64,000 nucleotides of DNA from contig JAZNGZ010000056.1 of the NCBI GenBank assembly GCA_045576735.1, positions 1 to 64,000 on the forward strand. Direction: 5' to 3'. The DNA is from RGIG4079 sp045576735 (GTDB lineage: Bacteria > Bacteroidota > Bacteroidia > Bacteroidales > Muribaculaceae). Both the position numbers and the translations under genes were made by a program. Each line of letters starts with the position of its first letter. Positions within the stretch are counted from its first letter, which is position 1. Positions 18,996 to 29,233 of this stretch are shown here, piece after piece. The notes beneath the pieces were generated by a model. The model did not search any database. It saw nothing but the letters and a program-made list of their open reading frames with translations, and had not been told where the DNA came from.

Positions 18996-19643
18996 TTATT
19001 CTTCGCGCTCTTTTTTGCGATCCTCTAAAAAATAGGTTATGAGTTTCGCAATTCCCACTAATAGCGGAATTAATCCAATAGCATAAACAGTTTCGGTGGG
19101 AGCTACTATGTAGAAAAATCCCATAATTCCAATGCCCCAGGCGAGCCATACAAGTGCCGATTGCAATCGTGTGCGCGGACTTTTTTGAGAAGCAAAAAAG
19201 TCTTCAGATAGGGGATAATTATTTTCAATAGCCTTTTCGATGAGTTTATTATGTTCGCGTTGACGGTTTGTAATGCCTCGAATTATGAAAAATACAATTA
19301 AAACTGCGCATGCAAAAGGTGTGATAATTGCTATAAATACAATGATTACAGTTTCTATGCTTTCTCCAAAATTGGTATTATCTCTTTGAATAATTGTGAT
19401 TTTGGTATTTTGTTTTGTTTGAGGTGTGTTTGTGTCTATTTTTACGGTAGTATCCGTTCCTGTTGAATCGATTGTGATTACTGAATCATTGTTCTTGTTA
19501 TTATTGTTAATTTCCTCTAAACGCTCATTGATTTGACGACTAAATTCATCAATTTCCTCTTGTGATATCGCTTTGCGTTGGCAACTTGAAAATGAAATGT
19601 TGGTGATTAAAGCAATTGTTAAGATGTAAAATATACGTTTCAT
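18996..19643 (-). CDS. DUF6249-type membrane lipoprotein
   Basis: The protein has 215 residues from the ATG at 19643, which gives a lipobox-like signal MKRIFYILTIALITNISFSS followed by Cys. A frame open to 19703 lacks a sensible signal. An Asn/Thr-rich linker follows, then three hydrophobic segments (TVIIVFIAIITPFACAVLIV, and two near residue 165-205). The motif REHNKLIEKAIENNYPL is typical of DUF6249 proteins found beside ECF sigma genes in Bacteroidetes. Function is unknown. Confidence 0.65.
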   Translation of the reverse strand: MKRIFYILTIALITNISFSSCQRKAISQEEIDEFSRQINERLEEINNNNKNNDSVITIDSTGTDTTVKIDTNTPQTKQNTKITIIQRDNTNFGESIETVIIVFIAIITPFACAVLIVFFIIRGITNRQREHNKLIEKAIENNYPLSEDFFASQKSPRTRLQSALVWLAWGIGIMGFFYIVAPTETVYAIGLIPLLVGIAKLITYFLEDRKKEREE

Positions 19644-19766
19644 ATTTAAATGTTTTATTGTTATTTTGTTTATTAGATGTAATGTGACGTCGAAAGGTTG
19701 CAAAGAAAGGAAAAAATATGAAAGTAATCAATGATGTATGATAAAAGTTTTATTGGGAGATAAAAG

Positions 19767-19803
19767 CAAGGTGCTGTGTGATTGGAGTCGACACAGCACC
19801 TTG
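19767..19803 (-). terminator. Terminator after phosphoglucomutase
   Basis: Perfect 13-base arms CAAGGTGCTGTGT and ACACAGCACCTTG surround an 11-base loop. On the minus strand a T-rich stretch follows. Confidence 0.9.
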
Positions 19804-19827
19804 GTGTTATTGTTGATAGAGGGTTTA

Positions 19828-21576
19828 TTATATGCCTAGGTCTTTCTTCACAAGTGCGATTTTTGCATCGGCATCAGCGATAGCTTTGTCATATTCGGCA
19901 CCGCTTGCCATGTGACCTTTTACTTCGATGTAGAATTTAATTTTAGGTTCAGTTCCTGATGGGCGTACTGAAATCTTAGTGCCATCTTCGGTGAAGAATT
20001 GAAGCACATTAGAGGTAGTAGGCATTTCCAATTTTTCTACCTTGCCGGCTTTAACGTCGGTGAGTTCAAGCGAGTCATAATCTTTGATTGTAACGATGTC
20101 GCTACCGCCAAGAGATTTTGGAGGATTGCTGCGGAAGTTTTTCATCATGGCAACAATTTCTTCGGCTCCGCTCTTGCCTTGACGCACTACCGATACACCT
20201 TCTTCGCGTGAGAAACCATATTTGATGTAGATGTCTTGTAGCATTTGGAGGAAGTCCATACCTTTATCTTTAGCCCATGCTGCGGCTTCGGCCATAAGCG
20301 ACACGGCCGACACAGCATCTTTGTCGCGAGCGAAGTCTTCGGCGAGGAAACCATAGCTTTCTTCAGCACCACCGAGGTAACGGCATGTAGCTTCGTTTTC
20401 GCGAATTACCGATGCAATCCATTTGAAGCCTGTGTAGCAGTCATACATTTTGATGTTGTTAGCATCAGCGATAGATTTGATCGTTTCGGTGGTAACAATT
20501 GTTTTAACGATGTATTCTTTGCCGGTGAGTTTGCCTAGTTCAGCGTTGCGAGTCATCAAGTAGTAAAGAAGAATCATTGCGATTTGGTTACCATTGATGA
20601 GTACATATTCACCTCTATTGTCGCGAATAACACATCCCACGCGGTCGGCATCGGGGTCAGAAGCCATTACCAAGTCGGCGCCCACTTCTTTAGCTTTTGC
20701 GATTGCCATGGCCATAGCCGATGGGTTTTCGGGATTTGGTGAGTCAACTGTTGGGAAGTCTCCACTAGGCACGTCTTGTTCAGGCACGTGAATAATGTTA
20801 GTGAAACCATAGTTAACCAACGATGCAGGAATCAATTCTACTCCTGTACCATGAATAGGTGTATATACTATTTTGAGATTGCTATTATTTTTGATAGCTT
20901 CGGGGCTCAACGAAAGTTCTTTGATTGCTGCGAGGAATGCGTCATCGATTTCTTTTCCTACGATTTCGATAAGTTCGGGATTGCCTTCAAATTTGATGCT
21001 TTCGGCACCTTTTATTTGGTTGACGTGGTTAATAATGTTCACATCGTGTGGAGCGATGATTTGAGCACCATCGGCCCAATATGCTTTATATCCGTTATAT
21101 TCTTTTGGGTTGTGAGATGCTGTGATGTTTACACCGCTTTGGCAACCGAGGTGACGTATCGCGAATGAAAGCTCGGGAGTGGGGCGGAAGTTGTCGAAAA
21201 GATAAGCTTTGATGCCGTTGGCCGACAATACGTTTGCTACCACTTCGGCAAATTTGCGAGAGTTGTTTCTCACGTCGTGAGCTACAGCCACTTTTATTTG
21301 ATCGAGGTCGGCAAATGCTTCTTTAAGATAATTAGCTAATCCTTGAGTTGCAGCACCTACAGTATATATGTTCATGCGATTGCAGCCGGCTCCCATAATG
21401 CCACGCAAACCACCTGTTCCAAATTCAAGGTCACGATAGAACGATTCAATAAGTTCGGTTTTATCTTCAGCATCGAGCATACGTTTGACTTCGGCGCGAG
21501 TTTCGTCATCGTAAGCATCGCCAAGCCACACTTGAGCTTTCTCGGTAACTGATTTCAACAATTCTTCATTTTCCAT
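19828..21576 (-). CDS. Phosphoglucomutase/phosphomannomutase, alpha-D-phosphohexomutase family
   Basis: This 582-residue cytosolic enzyme interconverts hexose 1- and 6-phosphates. The active-site serine loop is TASHNPKEYNGYKAYW (about residue 145). The Mg-binding loop is ASDPDADRVG (about 305). The sugar-binding loop is GGAEESYGF (about 400). The phosphate-binding loop is RPSGTEPKIKFYIE near the C-terminus. Length fits the large PgcA-like subgroup. It has its own terminator downstream. Confidence 0.92.
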   Translation of the reverse strand: MENEELLKSVTEKAQVWLGDAYDDETRAEVKRMLDAEDKTELIESFYRDLEFGTGGLRGIMGAGCNRMNIYTVGAATQGLANYLKEAFADLDQIKVAVAHDVRNNSRKFAEVVANVLSANGIKAYLFDNFRPTPELSFAIRHLGCQSGVNITASHNPKEYNGYKAYWADGAQIIAPHDVNIINHVNQIKGAESIKFEGNPELIEIVGKEIDDAFLAAIKELSLSPEAIKNNSNLKIVYTPIHGTGVELIPASLVNYGFTNIIHVPEQDVPSGDFPTVDSPNPENPSAMAMAIAKAKEVGADLVMASDPDADRVGCVIRDNRGEYVLINGNQIAMILLYYLMTRNAELGKLTGKEYIVKTIVTTETIKSIADANNIKMYDCYTGFKWIASVIRENEATCRYLGGAEESYGFLAEDFARDKDAVSAVSLMAEAAAWAKDKGMDFLQMLQDIYIKYGFSREEGVSVVRQGKSGAEEIVAMMKNFRSNPPKSLGGSDIVTIKDYDSLELTDVKAGKVEKLEMPTTSNVLQFFTEDGTKISVRPSGTEPKIKFYIEVKGHMASGAEYDKAIADADAKIALVKKDLGI

Positions 21577-21722
21577 AATTATGAGTTTTATTTAATGTTA
21601 TTGATTTTCATGTTGGATGATTTGACATCATACATAGCCAAATCTACACAAAGATAATTGATTGACTTGTTATTTACAAATTTATCAAATTATTTTCTGA
21701 AAAAAATGTATTGAGCCATGTT

Positions 21723-23474
21723 TTACCACACAAACTTGTGAGTTTTAGTATTGGTATTCCCGCAATTGTCGGTTACGGTGAGGGTCACTTCGTGGTTGCC
21801 GCCTTTTTCAACTTTGTCGGGAGTGAGTTTAAACGCAACGAGTGAATTCTTGTTGTCGGCCTCAAACATCACCCATTTGCCGTCGATAGTGCCACGATAG
21901 CTTTTGATTCCACTTAGATTGTCGGATATGCTAAACGTGATAACACCATATGAACCCCATGAGTGTACATTAATGGCATTTATAGTTGGCGCTTGAAGGT
22001 CGGTAGTGACGGCGTAGTCGCCCATTCGACTCGCATAACCCACCATTTCGCCATTATTGTAGCGTGAAGTTATGGCTCCAAGATACGAGCCATTGACGCG
22101 AACAATGCAGTATTTAGACTTGTCGGAGAGTGTGTCGTTAGTGAGTTTGATAGCCATGCGATAGGAACGAGCCATGGGTATGGCAGGGTTGCCGATGCTA
22201 TATAATGGAGTGTTGAACCATTTTGATTCTTGTTGCTTCACTTCGACGTGTGTGTCGTCGTAGAAACTGCCTTCATAGAATTTTAGTGTCAACCCACCCG
22301 ATGAGATGGTGTCGATGCTGTTGTGTTTAATGAGCTTGCCTAGAGCTGTGGCAGCTGGTTCTATGTTTGTTTTGATGCCGTTGATGATGAATGGCACTGT
22401 TGATGAGTTGCCATATTCGTCGGTCATTATAAATTCACATTTATAAGCCCTTTGTTCGTTGATGTTAACGGCTCCACCTTCGAGTGATGATTCAATCATG
22501 CATCCCAATGGTTTGGATTGTGGAATGTGGGTATACATGTTCCAATTATCGGTGGTGTTGAGGTCTTTATAGTCTACTAGGGTGTTAATGGCACGAGTGC
22601 TTGCGATGTGAAAACGGTCGATAGTGCGACGATAAACTTCATTGCCGTCAACCTTAAGCACAAGATGTTTCACTCCATATATGTTGTGAGAATCGGTCAT
22701 ATAGTCGTTGGCTCTAATGGCAGGGTATACCTTTCCCCAAGCATAGAAGTTGGGTGTAAAGCCGGGTGAGGTGTTTACATAAACCGCATTTTTTGTTCCG
22801 TTAACTCGTCCTTCATCTTTGTGAGGGTATAAAATGAGCGCTTGAGAAGAGGGTGCTACGTTGTCAGAGATGTGTTCCTTAAAGTAGGGTAGAGGGTCGA
22901 GGGCATCGCCGCTGGCAGTGTGACGCACTTCCATGTGTAGATGAGGGCCAAACGAATATCCCGAATTGCCGCTGAATGCGATTATGTCACCCTTTTTTAC
23001 GGGAATTTTGTCGGCGGGGAATCGCATTGTGATTGCAAATGTCTCCAATTCGTATTGACGTGCGGTGACAATTGATTTAATGTCGGGAGCAAAGTCGTCA
23101 AGGTGTCCATATACAGTGGTTAAGCCTGTGGCAGGATGGGTGACGTAAATAGCGCGACCAAATCCACCTCCCGATACGCTAATCTGCGACACATATCCAT
23201 CGTCGGCACAATGAATGGGATGTCCTACAGTACCTTGCGTTTTGAAATCAATACCCCCGTGGAAGTGGTTGGCACGAAGTTCTCCGAAGTTACCACTAAG
23301 AAGTAATGGAAAGTCAAATGGGCGATGTAGACTTATGGGCTGAGGAGCCCGTTCACTGAGAGGTGCCATATTGTAGGGCTTGAGCTTGATGCTTTCATCT
23401 TGTGATGAAGAGGAGCAAGCCGTAGTGAATAGCACTACGAGTGTAGAGATTATTGATATGTTGAGATATTTCAT
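21723..23474 (-). CDS. Lipoprotein M23-family metallopeptidase
   Basis: The protein has 583 residues with a lipobox signal (ISTLVVLFTTACSSSSQDE). The LytM/M23 domain covers about residues 45-205. Zinc ligands are seen in NHFHGGIDFK and HLHMEVRH, the usual HxxxD and HxH motifs. M23 enzymes cut peptidoglycan cross-links. The C-terminal 370 residues are beta-rich and repetitive, perhaps Ig-like. It starts 13 bases after the GH9 gene, so the two are probably co-transcribed. Confidence 0.85.
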   Translation of the reverse strand: MKYLNISIISTLVVLFTTACSSSSQDESIKLKPYNMAPLSERAPQPISLHRPFDFPLLLSGNFGELRANHFHGGIDFKTQGTVGHPIHCADDGYVSQISVSGGGFGRAIYVTHPATGLTTVYGHLDDFAPDIKSIVTARQYELETFAITMRFPADKIPVKKGDIIAFSGNSGYSFGPHLHMEVRHTASGDALDPLPYFKEHISDNVAPSSQALILYPHKDEGRVNGTKNAVYVNTSPGFTPNFYAWGKVYPAIRANDYMTDSHNIYGVKHLVLKVDGNEVYRRTIDRFHIASTRAINTLVDYKDLNTTDNWNMYTHIPQSKPLGCMIESSLEGGAVNINEQRAYKCEFIMTDEYGNSSTVPFIINGIKTNIEPAATALGKLIKHNSIDTISSGGLTLKFYEGSFYDDTHVEVKQQESKWFNTPLYSIGNPAIPMARSYRMAIKLTNDTLSDKSKYCIVRVNGSYLGAITSRYNNGEMVGYASRMGDYAVTTDLQAPTINAINVHSWGSYGVITFSISDNLSGIKSYRGTIDGKWVMFEADNKNSLVAFKLTPDKVEKGGNHEVTLTVTDNCGNTNTKTHKFVW

Positions 23475-23487
23475 TGTCGTTAGTACT

Positions 23488-25275
23488 TTATTTGTTAGCT
23501 TCAGTAGCTAAAATTCCAAGAAATATTGTTGTGGAAGCAGTGCCGTCCATTGTCGGTTCATTGGTTGAATAGTCACTATAATCGTCGTGATACACCACGG
23601 TGTTGTTTTGAAATTGAGCATATTTATCCTCATTGCGAAGATGTACGCCTTTGAGCGACTTGAATATATTGCAGTAAACCGGACCATCAACCAATCCGCC
23701 GGTAACTTGAATTTGGTTGAGGTTGGTAAGGGCCGAGTGGGGGTCGCGTGGATAATCGCCATCAACTGGCAGTCCCACAATCATGCATTTACCCCATGGG
23801 TTAACTCCAAAAAGCCAATCGCGCATAGATGTTTCCATTTCGCGAAATTGATTGTCATTGGTTATTTTTCGATATAACATGGCTTGTGTTACCATTGCTA
23901 CGGTGAGGTTGTTGGAGCACCATATAAACGGTATGCCGTTGTAGAATGCGTTGTTCTCACCTCGTTCGGCTACGCGTTGCAAACCGCTACGCACATTGCG
24001 GGTGAATTCTTTACGTACTTTATCGTTATCGCTATCGGCAAGTAATAAATGCCCTAAGTTGTAAAAAGGATACCATTGATAGTGGTGAGCCGAGTCGGCT
24101 CCCATCCAAGGCGTAACCGGCTCTTGACGTCCATATTCAACGGCATCATTCATGTATTTATTCTTGGAATTGATGATGTATTGCATCACAGCTGCCAATT
24201 CCATGTCATCAACCCAATTGTCCTCTTCGTAATAGTAGGGGGAGGTACATGGTGCCGTTTGGCAAGCCCCGGGATTGGCTTTTGCTAAGTCGTAGGCAAC
24301 AAGCGAGCGACGTTCTAGTTCGTCTGCAAAGTCGATGTCGATGTCGCCGAAAACAATGGAGCCAAGAGCAAATGTGGAACTGAATTTTCCTACCGACGAG
24401 GCCAACCCTTTGCTGTCGTTGAGATTGCCCATCAATCCATAGGGATAACCGGCGCAAGGATATACCGGGCGTTGTTTCCCTTCGCCCCAACCATAATCGA
24501 CCTTGTCATCGGCTGGCAACACTGCCATGCGGTGATCGCGGTCATCGGCTATTTGATTGAGAAATAGTGTGTCGTTAGGATTCATTTTTATCATCCATTC
24601 AAGTCCCCAACGGGCTTCATCAAGAATATCGGCAATTCCATTGCCTCCTTCTTGCCCATTAGCATCAAATTTATCTTCCCATATGTCGGGATTTAATTGG
24701 TATGCCATGAGCATTTGGGTAGTGGCATTAGCACTTGTGGTGAGATATTGTAGATAGTCTGAAGCATCGTGCCACCCACCGGTAACATCAATATAGGTGC
24801 CGTCATTTTCTCCACTCAATACCAATATGCCATCATGACGGTGGCATGAGTCACCGAGCGAAGGATTGTAGCCACAACGTTGTTGGCGCATATAATATAA
24901 TGGAACTTCTTGTGCACCATGATACACATTATTGCCAATACGAATAGTTGACGACTCATCGCCATATCCCACTAACTTATATTCACCGGGAGTAGTGATT
25001 GATGAGAAATATATGCGAGCACACATTTCCATAGGCTCCCATGCTTGTGTTATTTTGATAGAGTCAACTTTGTGCTTTTTGCCATTGCTTTTGTCTACGA
25101 TGTTAAATTCTTTTGCTGATATATTGTCAATGGCTTTGGGTATCATTACTACGGCTACTTTGATGTCATTTTCAAGATAGCCTAATTGATTTATTCTATA
25201 GTATACATTTGTGGCGTTAGCGCATATTACAGCACTAATGACAAATAGAAATAATGTCTTTATGCGTGATGTCAT
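23488..25275 (-). CDS. Glycoside hydrolase family 9 (cellulase-type), secreted
   Basis: This 595-residue protein has a signal peptide (MTSRIKTLFLFVISAVICA) and an N-terminal Ig-like CelD_N domain (YYRINQLGYLENDIKVAVV). The GH9 (alpha/alpha)6 barrel follows. Catalytic-region motifs are GGWHDASDYLQY near residue 165, PRDPHSALTN near 515 and TNEPTMDGTAS near the end, which holds the acid Glu. GH9 enzymes cut beta-glucans; some Bacteroidetes members act on other beta-glycans. No SusC/D pair is nearby, so it is not in a standard polysaccharide locus here. Confidence 0.88.
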   Translation of the reverse strand: MTSRIKTLFLFVISAVICANATNVYYRINQLGYLENDIKVAVVMIPKAIDNISAKEFNIVDKSNGKKHKVDSIKITQAWEPMEMCARIYFSSITTPGEYKLVGYGDESSTIRIGNNVYHGAQEVPLYYMRQQRCGYNPSLGDSCHRHDGILVLSGENDGTYIDVTGGWHDASDYLQYLTTSANATTQMLMAYQLNPDIWEDKFDANGQEGGNGIADILDEARWGLEWMIKMNPNDTLFLNQIADDRDHRMAVLPADDKVDYGWGEGKQRPVYPCAGYPYGLMGNLNDSKGLASSVGKFSSTFALGSIVFGDIDIDFADELERRSLVAYDLAKANPGACQTAPCTSPYYYEEDNWVDDMELAAVMQYIINSKNKYMNDAVEYGRQEPVTPWMGADSAHHYQWYPFYNLGHLLLADSDNDKVRKEFTRNVRSGLQRVAERGENNAFYNGIPFIWCSNNLTVAMVTQAMLYRKITNDNQFREMETSMRDWLFGVNPWGKCMIVGLPVDGDYPRDPHSALTNLNQIQVTGGLVDGPVYCNIFKSLKGVHLRNEDKYAQFQNNTVVYHDDYSDYSTNEPTMDGTASTTIFLGILATEANK

Positions 25276-25461
25276 ACTTAATTATTAAAAAATTGACATT
25301 CTTGACCAAGATTTTACAAAGATAAGCAATATAAACGAAAAAGGTTGTTAATGTAAGATAAATAAATTGGATAATTTAAACTATTCTGTCATTTTGCTAT
25401 CAAATGAAGTACAAACCGGTTTAAATGAAAGCAATTTTTTAAATTAAAAACACATTGAGTT

Positions 25462-25968
25462 ATGAAACGTAATTTATTAAGCATAGCATTTATTGCAATT
25501 TCAGCATTAATGATAACAGCAGTTGCAAACGATAAGAAAGATCACAAAAATGGTGAACACAAAGAATCGTGCAAGCATCATAAGATGGATAAAGGTCAAC
25601 GTCACGCTCGTCCCCTTTTTAACCCATTTGAAGGAATTAACCTAAGCGATAAGCAAAAAGAGCAAATAAATAAGCTTAATGCCGATCGTAAAAAAGATTT
25701 TGCAAAGAAGAAAAAAGAACGCAAAGAAAAAGCTGAGGCTTATTACAAAAAAGGTCGCGATGCACGTAAGAAACACCTCAATGACATGAAAAAAATACTT
25801 ACTCCCGACCAATATGTGAAATACCTAGAAAATATCGCGATGAGCGGACCAATGCACAAAAAGGGTTTTGCCCCAAAAGGACGTCACGGAAAGCGTCATA
25901 ATCATCCCGGCTTCCGCCCTGAAGGTAAATTGACTCCCGATGCGAAGCCTCAGGCAAAACTACAATAA
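25462..25968 (+). CDS. Spy/CpxP-like periplasmic His/Lys-rich protein
   Basis: The protein has 168 residues with a signal peptide (MKRNLLSIAFIAISALMITA). A helical core follows with INLSDKQKEQINKLN and MKKILTPDQYVKYLE, the repeated LTxxQ-like pattern of Spy/CpxP proteins. It is rich in His and Lys, which could bind metal. Such proteins act as periplasmic chaperones or metal sensors. DUF4890-type proteins of Bacteroides look similar. It stands alone, with a terminator directly after. Confidence 0.6.
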   Translation: MKRNLLSIAFIAISALMITAVANDKKDHKNGEHKESCKHHKMDKGQRHARPLFNPFEGINLSDKQKEQINKLNADRKKDFAKKKKERKEKAEAYYKKGRDARKKHLNDMKKILTPDQYVKYLENIAMSGPMHKKGFAPKGRHGKRHNHPGFRPEGKLTPDAKPQAKLQ

Positions 25969-25985
25969 CACCAATATACATAAAC

Positions 25986-26016
25986 AAGAGGTTGCATTTT
26001 ATTGATGCAACCTCTT
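25986..26016. terminator. Bidirectional terminator between the Spy-like and MFS genes
   Basis: Perfect 12-base arms AAGAGGTTGCAT and ATGCAACCTCTT with a 7-base loop lie between two convergent genes. Confidence 0.9.
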
Positions 26017-26040
26017 TAGTTATAAATTAGTTATAAAGAA

Positions 26041-27402
26041 TTATTTTCCTTTTTCGGCAGATGTTTCTTTGATGATAAACACTGAGAGCGCACCGAGGAT
26101 AAGTAGTATGCCGGCAAGAACAAGCATGCTATCTTGCGCTGCAATTTCGCCATTAGGAGTGAGTAGTGACACACACACGCCACCTAATGAAGCTGCCACG
26201 ATTTGAGGTAGGCAGATTGTGCCATTAAACAAGCCTAAATATGTGCCCATATTTTTGCCTGATAAAGAGTTGGTGAGAATGGTGAATGGTAATGCTAACA
26301 TTGCAGCCCATGCGCAACCAATAAGAGCATATGATACAAACAACATGTATTGATCGGTGATAAAATATGTTGAGATGAAACCGATAGCGCCTAATATAAG
26401 ACTTAATGAATAAGCAAACTTGCGATTCTTAATCATAGGAATAACAATAGCCCAAAGAACTGAACCGATTGCTTGTACAGCGAATAATACACCAACCCAG
26501 TCGCCGGCGGCTTGATATTGTTTTGACGCCACATCGAGCATTAATACACCATCTTTCATTACAGTAGGAGTGTTGAAAGTGCTTTCAGCTATAGCTCCAT
26601 TGGTATAAGTCCACATATACATAAATGCTGCCCAACAGAAGAATTGTACTAAACCAACAGTCCAAAATGTTTTAGGTGCTTTGATGAGCAATTGAATCAT
26701 GTTTGTTTTTTCATCTTTGTTGTCTTCTGAAATGCCATGATATTCGGCATATTGTTTCGGAGGCATTTCTTTTACGGTTATAGTGGTATATATGACACAC
26801 AAAATAAGAATGATAGCACCTATGTAGAATGACCATTTTACAGAGTCGGGAATTTCGCCTGAAGCGGCAACGCTGGCAATCCCAATTGCAGTAAAAATAT
26901 AGGGGAACAAATATCCTACGAGACTACCTGCATTGCAAAGGAAACTTTGAATAGAGTAGGCAAGGCCTTTTTGTTTTTCATTAACCATGTCGCCCACCAT
27001 CATTTTAAATGGTTGCATAGCCATGTTGATAGAAGTGTCAAGGAACATTAGAGATACAAGTCCGAATATCATTGCAGCGCCAACGCCAAAACCGAAACTT
27101 CCGGCATTAGGGAGTATGCACATGACTAATACAGATACAAGAGCTCCAATGAATAGGTAAGGTATGCGACGACCGAAACGAGTCCAAGTGTTGTCGCTCC
27201 ATTTTCCAACAAGTGGTTGAACTATAATGCCCATTAAAGGGGGTAAGATCCAGAAGAAACTTAAGTCATGAGGGTCAGCTCCTAATGTAGCGAATATTCG
27301 CGAGATGTTTGCACTTTGGAGTGCGTAGGCAATTTGGACGCCAAAGAAACCGAAACTAAGGTTCCATAGCTTCCAAAAACTTAAATCGGGTTTTGTTTTC
27401 AT
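26041..27402 (-). CDS. MFS sugar transporter (SLC45/GPH-like)
   Basis: This 453-residue protein has about twelve membrane segments. Signatures include SFGFFGVQIAYALQSANISR near the start, PLVGKWSDNTWTRFGRRIPY near residue 65 and GTYLGLFNGTICLPQIVAAS near 400. These match the Bacteroidetes SLC45-like transporters that import sucrose or maltose-type glycosides with a cation. The substrate cannot be fixed, as no glycoside hydrolase gene is adjacent. It lies 33 bases downstream of nfo. Confidence 0.85.
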   Translation of the reverse strand: MKTKPDLSFWKLWNLSFGFFGVQIAYALQSANISRIFATLGADPHDLSFFWILPPLMGIIVQPLVGKWSDNTWTRFGRRIPYLFIGALVSVLVMCILPNAGSFGFGVGAAMIFGLVSLMFLDTSINMAMQPFKMMVGDMVNEKQKGLAYSIQSFLCNAGSLVGYLFPYIFTAIGIASVAASGEIPDSVKWSFYIGAIILILCVIYTTITVKEMPPKQYAEYHGISEDNKDEKTNMIQLLIKAPKTFWTVGLVQFFCWAAFMYMWTYTNGAIAESTFNTPTVMKDGVLMLDVASKQYQAAGDWVGVLFAVQAIGSVLWAIVIPMIKNRKFAYSLSLILGAIGFISTYFITDQYMLFVSYALIGCAWAAMLALPFTILTNSLSGKNMGTYLGLFNGTICLPQIVAASLGGVCVSLLTPNGEIAAQDSMLVLAGILLILGALSVFIIKETSAEKGK

Positions 27403-27435
27403 GTTTTAAAATGTAAGTTGATATAATTATTAATT

Positions 27436-28278
27436 TTATTTTATAAGCGATTTGAGCCAATTGATTTCTTGTGCCCAAATTGATTCATCGGGAGTTTCAA
27501 GAATTAGAGGAATATTATCCATGCGAGGGTCGTTCATCAAGAAAGAGAAGAAATCGGCACCAAGTACTCCATTTCCAAGTGTTTCATGGCGGTCAACCTT
27601 TGATGCAAGGCCTTTTTTAGTGTCGTTGAGGTGCATGCCGCTAAGATATTGGAATCCAATAATCTCATCAAATCTGCGCCAAGTATCGGCATATCCGTCA
27701 ATTGTGGATAGGTCATATCCGGCAGCAAACGCATGGCAAGAATCAATACATACACCCACACGCGTTTTATCTTCAACTTTGTCTATTATATGAGCAATTT
27801 GTTCAAAAGAATAGCCGAGGTTTGAGCCTTGACCGGCAGTGTTTTCAATCACAGCTTTTACACCCGATGTTTTTTCGAGTGTGATATTGATTGAAGCCGC
27901 AATGAGGTCGAGGCAATCATCTACGGGCATCATCTTTAAATGGCTGCCCGGGTGAAAGTTGAGTAGTGTCAATCCTAATTGCTCGCAACGTTGCATCTCG
28001 TCGAGAAATGCTTCGCGCGACTTCTCGAGTTTCTCAGCTTCGGGAGCTCCAAGATTGATTAAATAACTATCGTGGGGCAATATTTGAGATGGGGTGTAGC
28101 CATATTTGGCGCAATTCTCTTTAAATGCCTCTGCTTCTTTGTCGCTGATAGGTTTTGAGGTCCATCGTGATGGGTTGCGAGTAAATAATGCAAACGCATT
28201 GGCACCAATTGCATGGGCGTTGATTGGCGCTTGACTCACTCCGTTTCCAGCCGAAACGTGTGCACCTATATATTTCAT
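27436..28278 (-). CDS. nfo: Endonuclease IV
   Basis: This 280-residue AP endonuclease cuts 5' of abasic sites during base excision repair. It is a TIM barrel with three zinc ions. Ligand motifs are MKYIGAHVSAGNGV at the start, VIENTAGQGSNLG (about 142), GVCIDSCHAFAAGYD (about 175) and LHLNDTKK (about 215). Length is typical. It is divergent from the SpoU methyltransferase gene. Confidence 0.95.
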   Translation of the reverse strand: MKYIGAHVSAGNGVSQAPINAHAIGANAFALFTRNPSRWTSKPISDKEAEAFKENCAKYGYTPSQILPHDSYLINLGAPEAEKLEKSREAFLDEMQRCEQLGLTLLNFHPGSHLKMMPVDDCLDLIAASINITLEKTSGVKAVIENTAGQGSNLGYSFEQIAHIIDKVEDKTRVGVCIDSCHAFAAGYDLSTIDGYADTWRRFDEIIGFQYLSGMHLNDTKKGLASKVDRHETLGNGVLGADFFSFLMNDPRMDNIPLILETPDESIWAQEINWLKSLIK

Positions 28279-28445
28279 GAAATTTTACGCATTTAAATTT
28301 ATAATCTACAAATATACTAAACACTTTTGATTTGCAACAATAAACATGTTGTAAAACATTGAAAAAACGATACTGAGAAATAAAAAGTTGTAACAAGAAG
28401 TGTAAAATGGTGTAGTTTTGCCAAGAATGTTGTATCTTTGTTTTT

Positions 28446-29207
28446 ATGATGACCGAATTGACGAATAATTTGCGAAAAATTGTGGCTTCGCTTGGAAACG
28501 CTCGAAATCGTCGTGAAGAGGGTTGTTTCGTTGCCGAGGGCACAAAGTGTGTCATTGATACATGGCATTCATTTAAGTGTAAATATCTTTTTGCGACAGC
28601 GGCATGGATTGAACAGTATGGGAAAGAATTGCCGGGTGCACATCCTATAGTAGTTAAACGTGCCGATATGGAGCGCATGAGCCAGTTGTCGACTCCCACG
28701 CAAGTGTTGGCGGTGTATGAATTGCCTCAAACGATATTTGAAGAAAAGGTGTTAGCATCTAATCTTGTCATAGCTCTTGATCGTGTTCAAGACCCGGGGA
28801 ATTTAGGCACAATTATTCGTATTGCTGATTGGTTTGGTATAACCGACATTGTATGTTCGCCCGAAACGGTTGATGTTTATAATCCTAAAGTGGTGCAAGC
28901 TACAATGGGGGCAATTTCGCGGGTTAGAGTGCATTATCTTGATTTGGCTGATTTGATAAAGGCCAACCCCAACATCCCTGTTTATGGCACATTCCTTGAC
29001 GGGCGCAATATCTATGAAACATCGCTCACCCCTCATGGAATTGTTGTGATGGGTAATGAAGGACAAGGTATATCAGATGAAATAGGACGACTGATTAAAC
29101 GCCGATTGTTTATTCCGTCATATCCACAAGAACGTCCCACATCGGAGTCGCTTAACGTGGGAATGGCTACGGCTATCACAGTAGCAGAATTTCGTAGAAG
29201 AATATAA
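28446..29207 (+). CDS. SpoU/TrmH-family RNA 2'-O-methyltransferase
   Basis: This 253-residue protein has an N-terminal substrate-binding domain and a C-terminal SPOUT knot. The three motifs are RVQDPGNLGTIIRIADWFG (about 120), VMGNEGQGIS (about 200) and SLNVGMATAITVAEF near the end. The target rRNA or tRNA position is not clear. A -7-like TATCTTTG at 28433-28440 sits only about six bases before the ATG, so the message may be nearly leaderless. It lies 26 bases upstream of radA. Confidence 0.85.
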   Translation: MMTELTNNLRKIVASLGNARNRREEGCFVAEGTKCVIDTWHSFKCKYLFATAAWIEQYGKELPGAHPIVVKRADMERMSQLSTPTQVLAVYELPQTIFEEKVLASNLVIALDRVQDPGNLGTIIRIADWFGITDIVCSPETVDVYNPKVVQATMGAISRVRVHYLDLADLIKANPNIPVYGTFLDGRNIYETSLTPHGIVVMGNEGQGISDEIGRLIKRRLFIPSYPQERPTSESLNVGMATAITVAEFRRRI

Positions 29208-29233
29208 TTCAACTTATATAGCACATATAATCT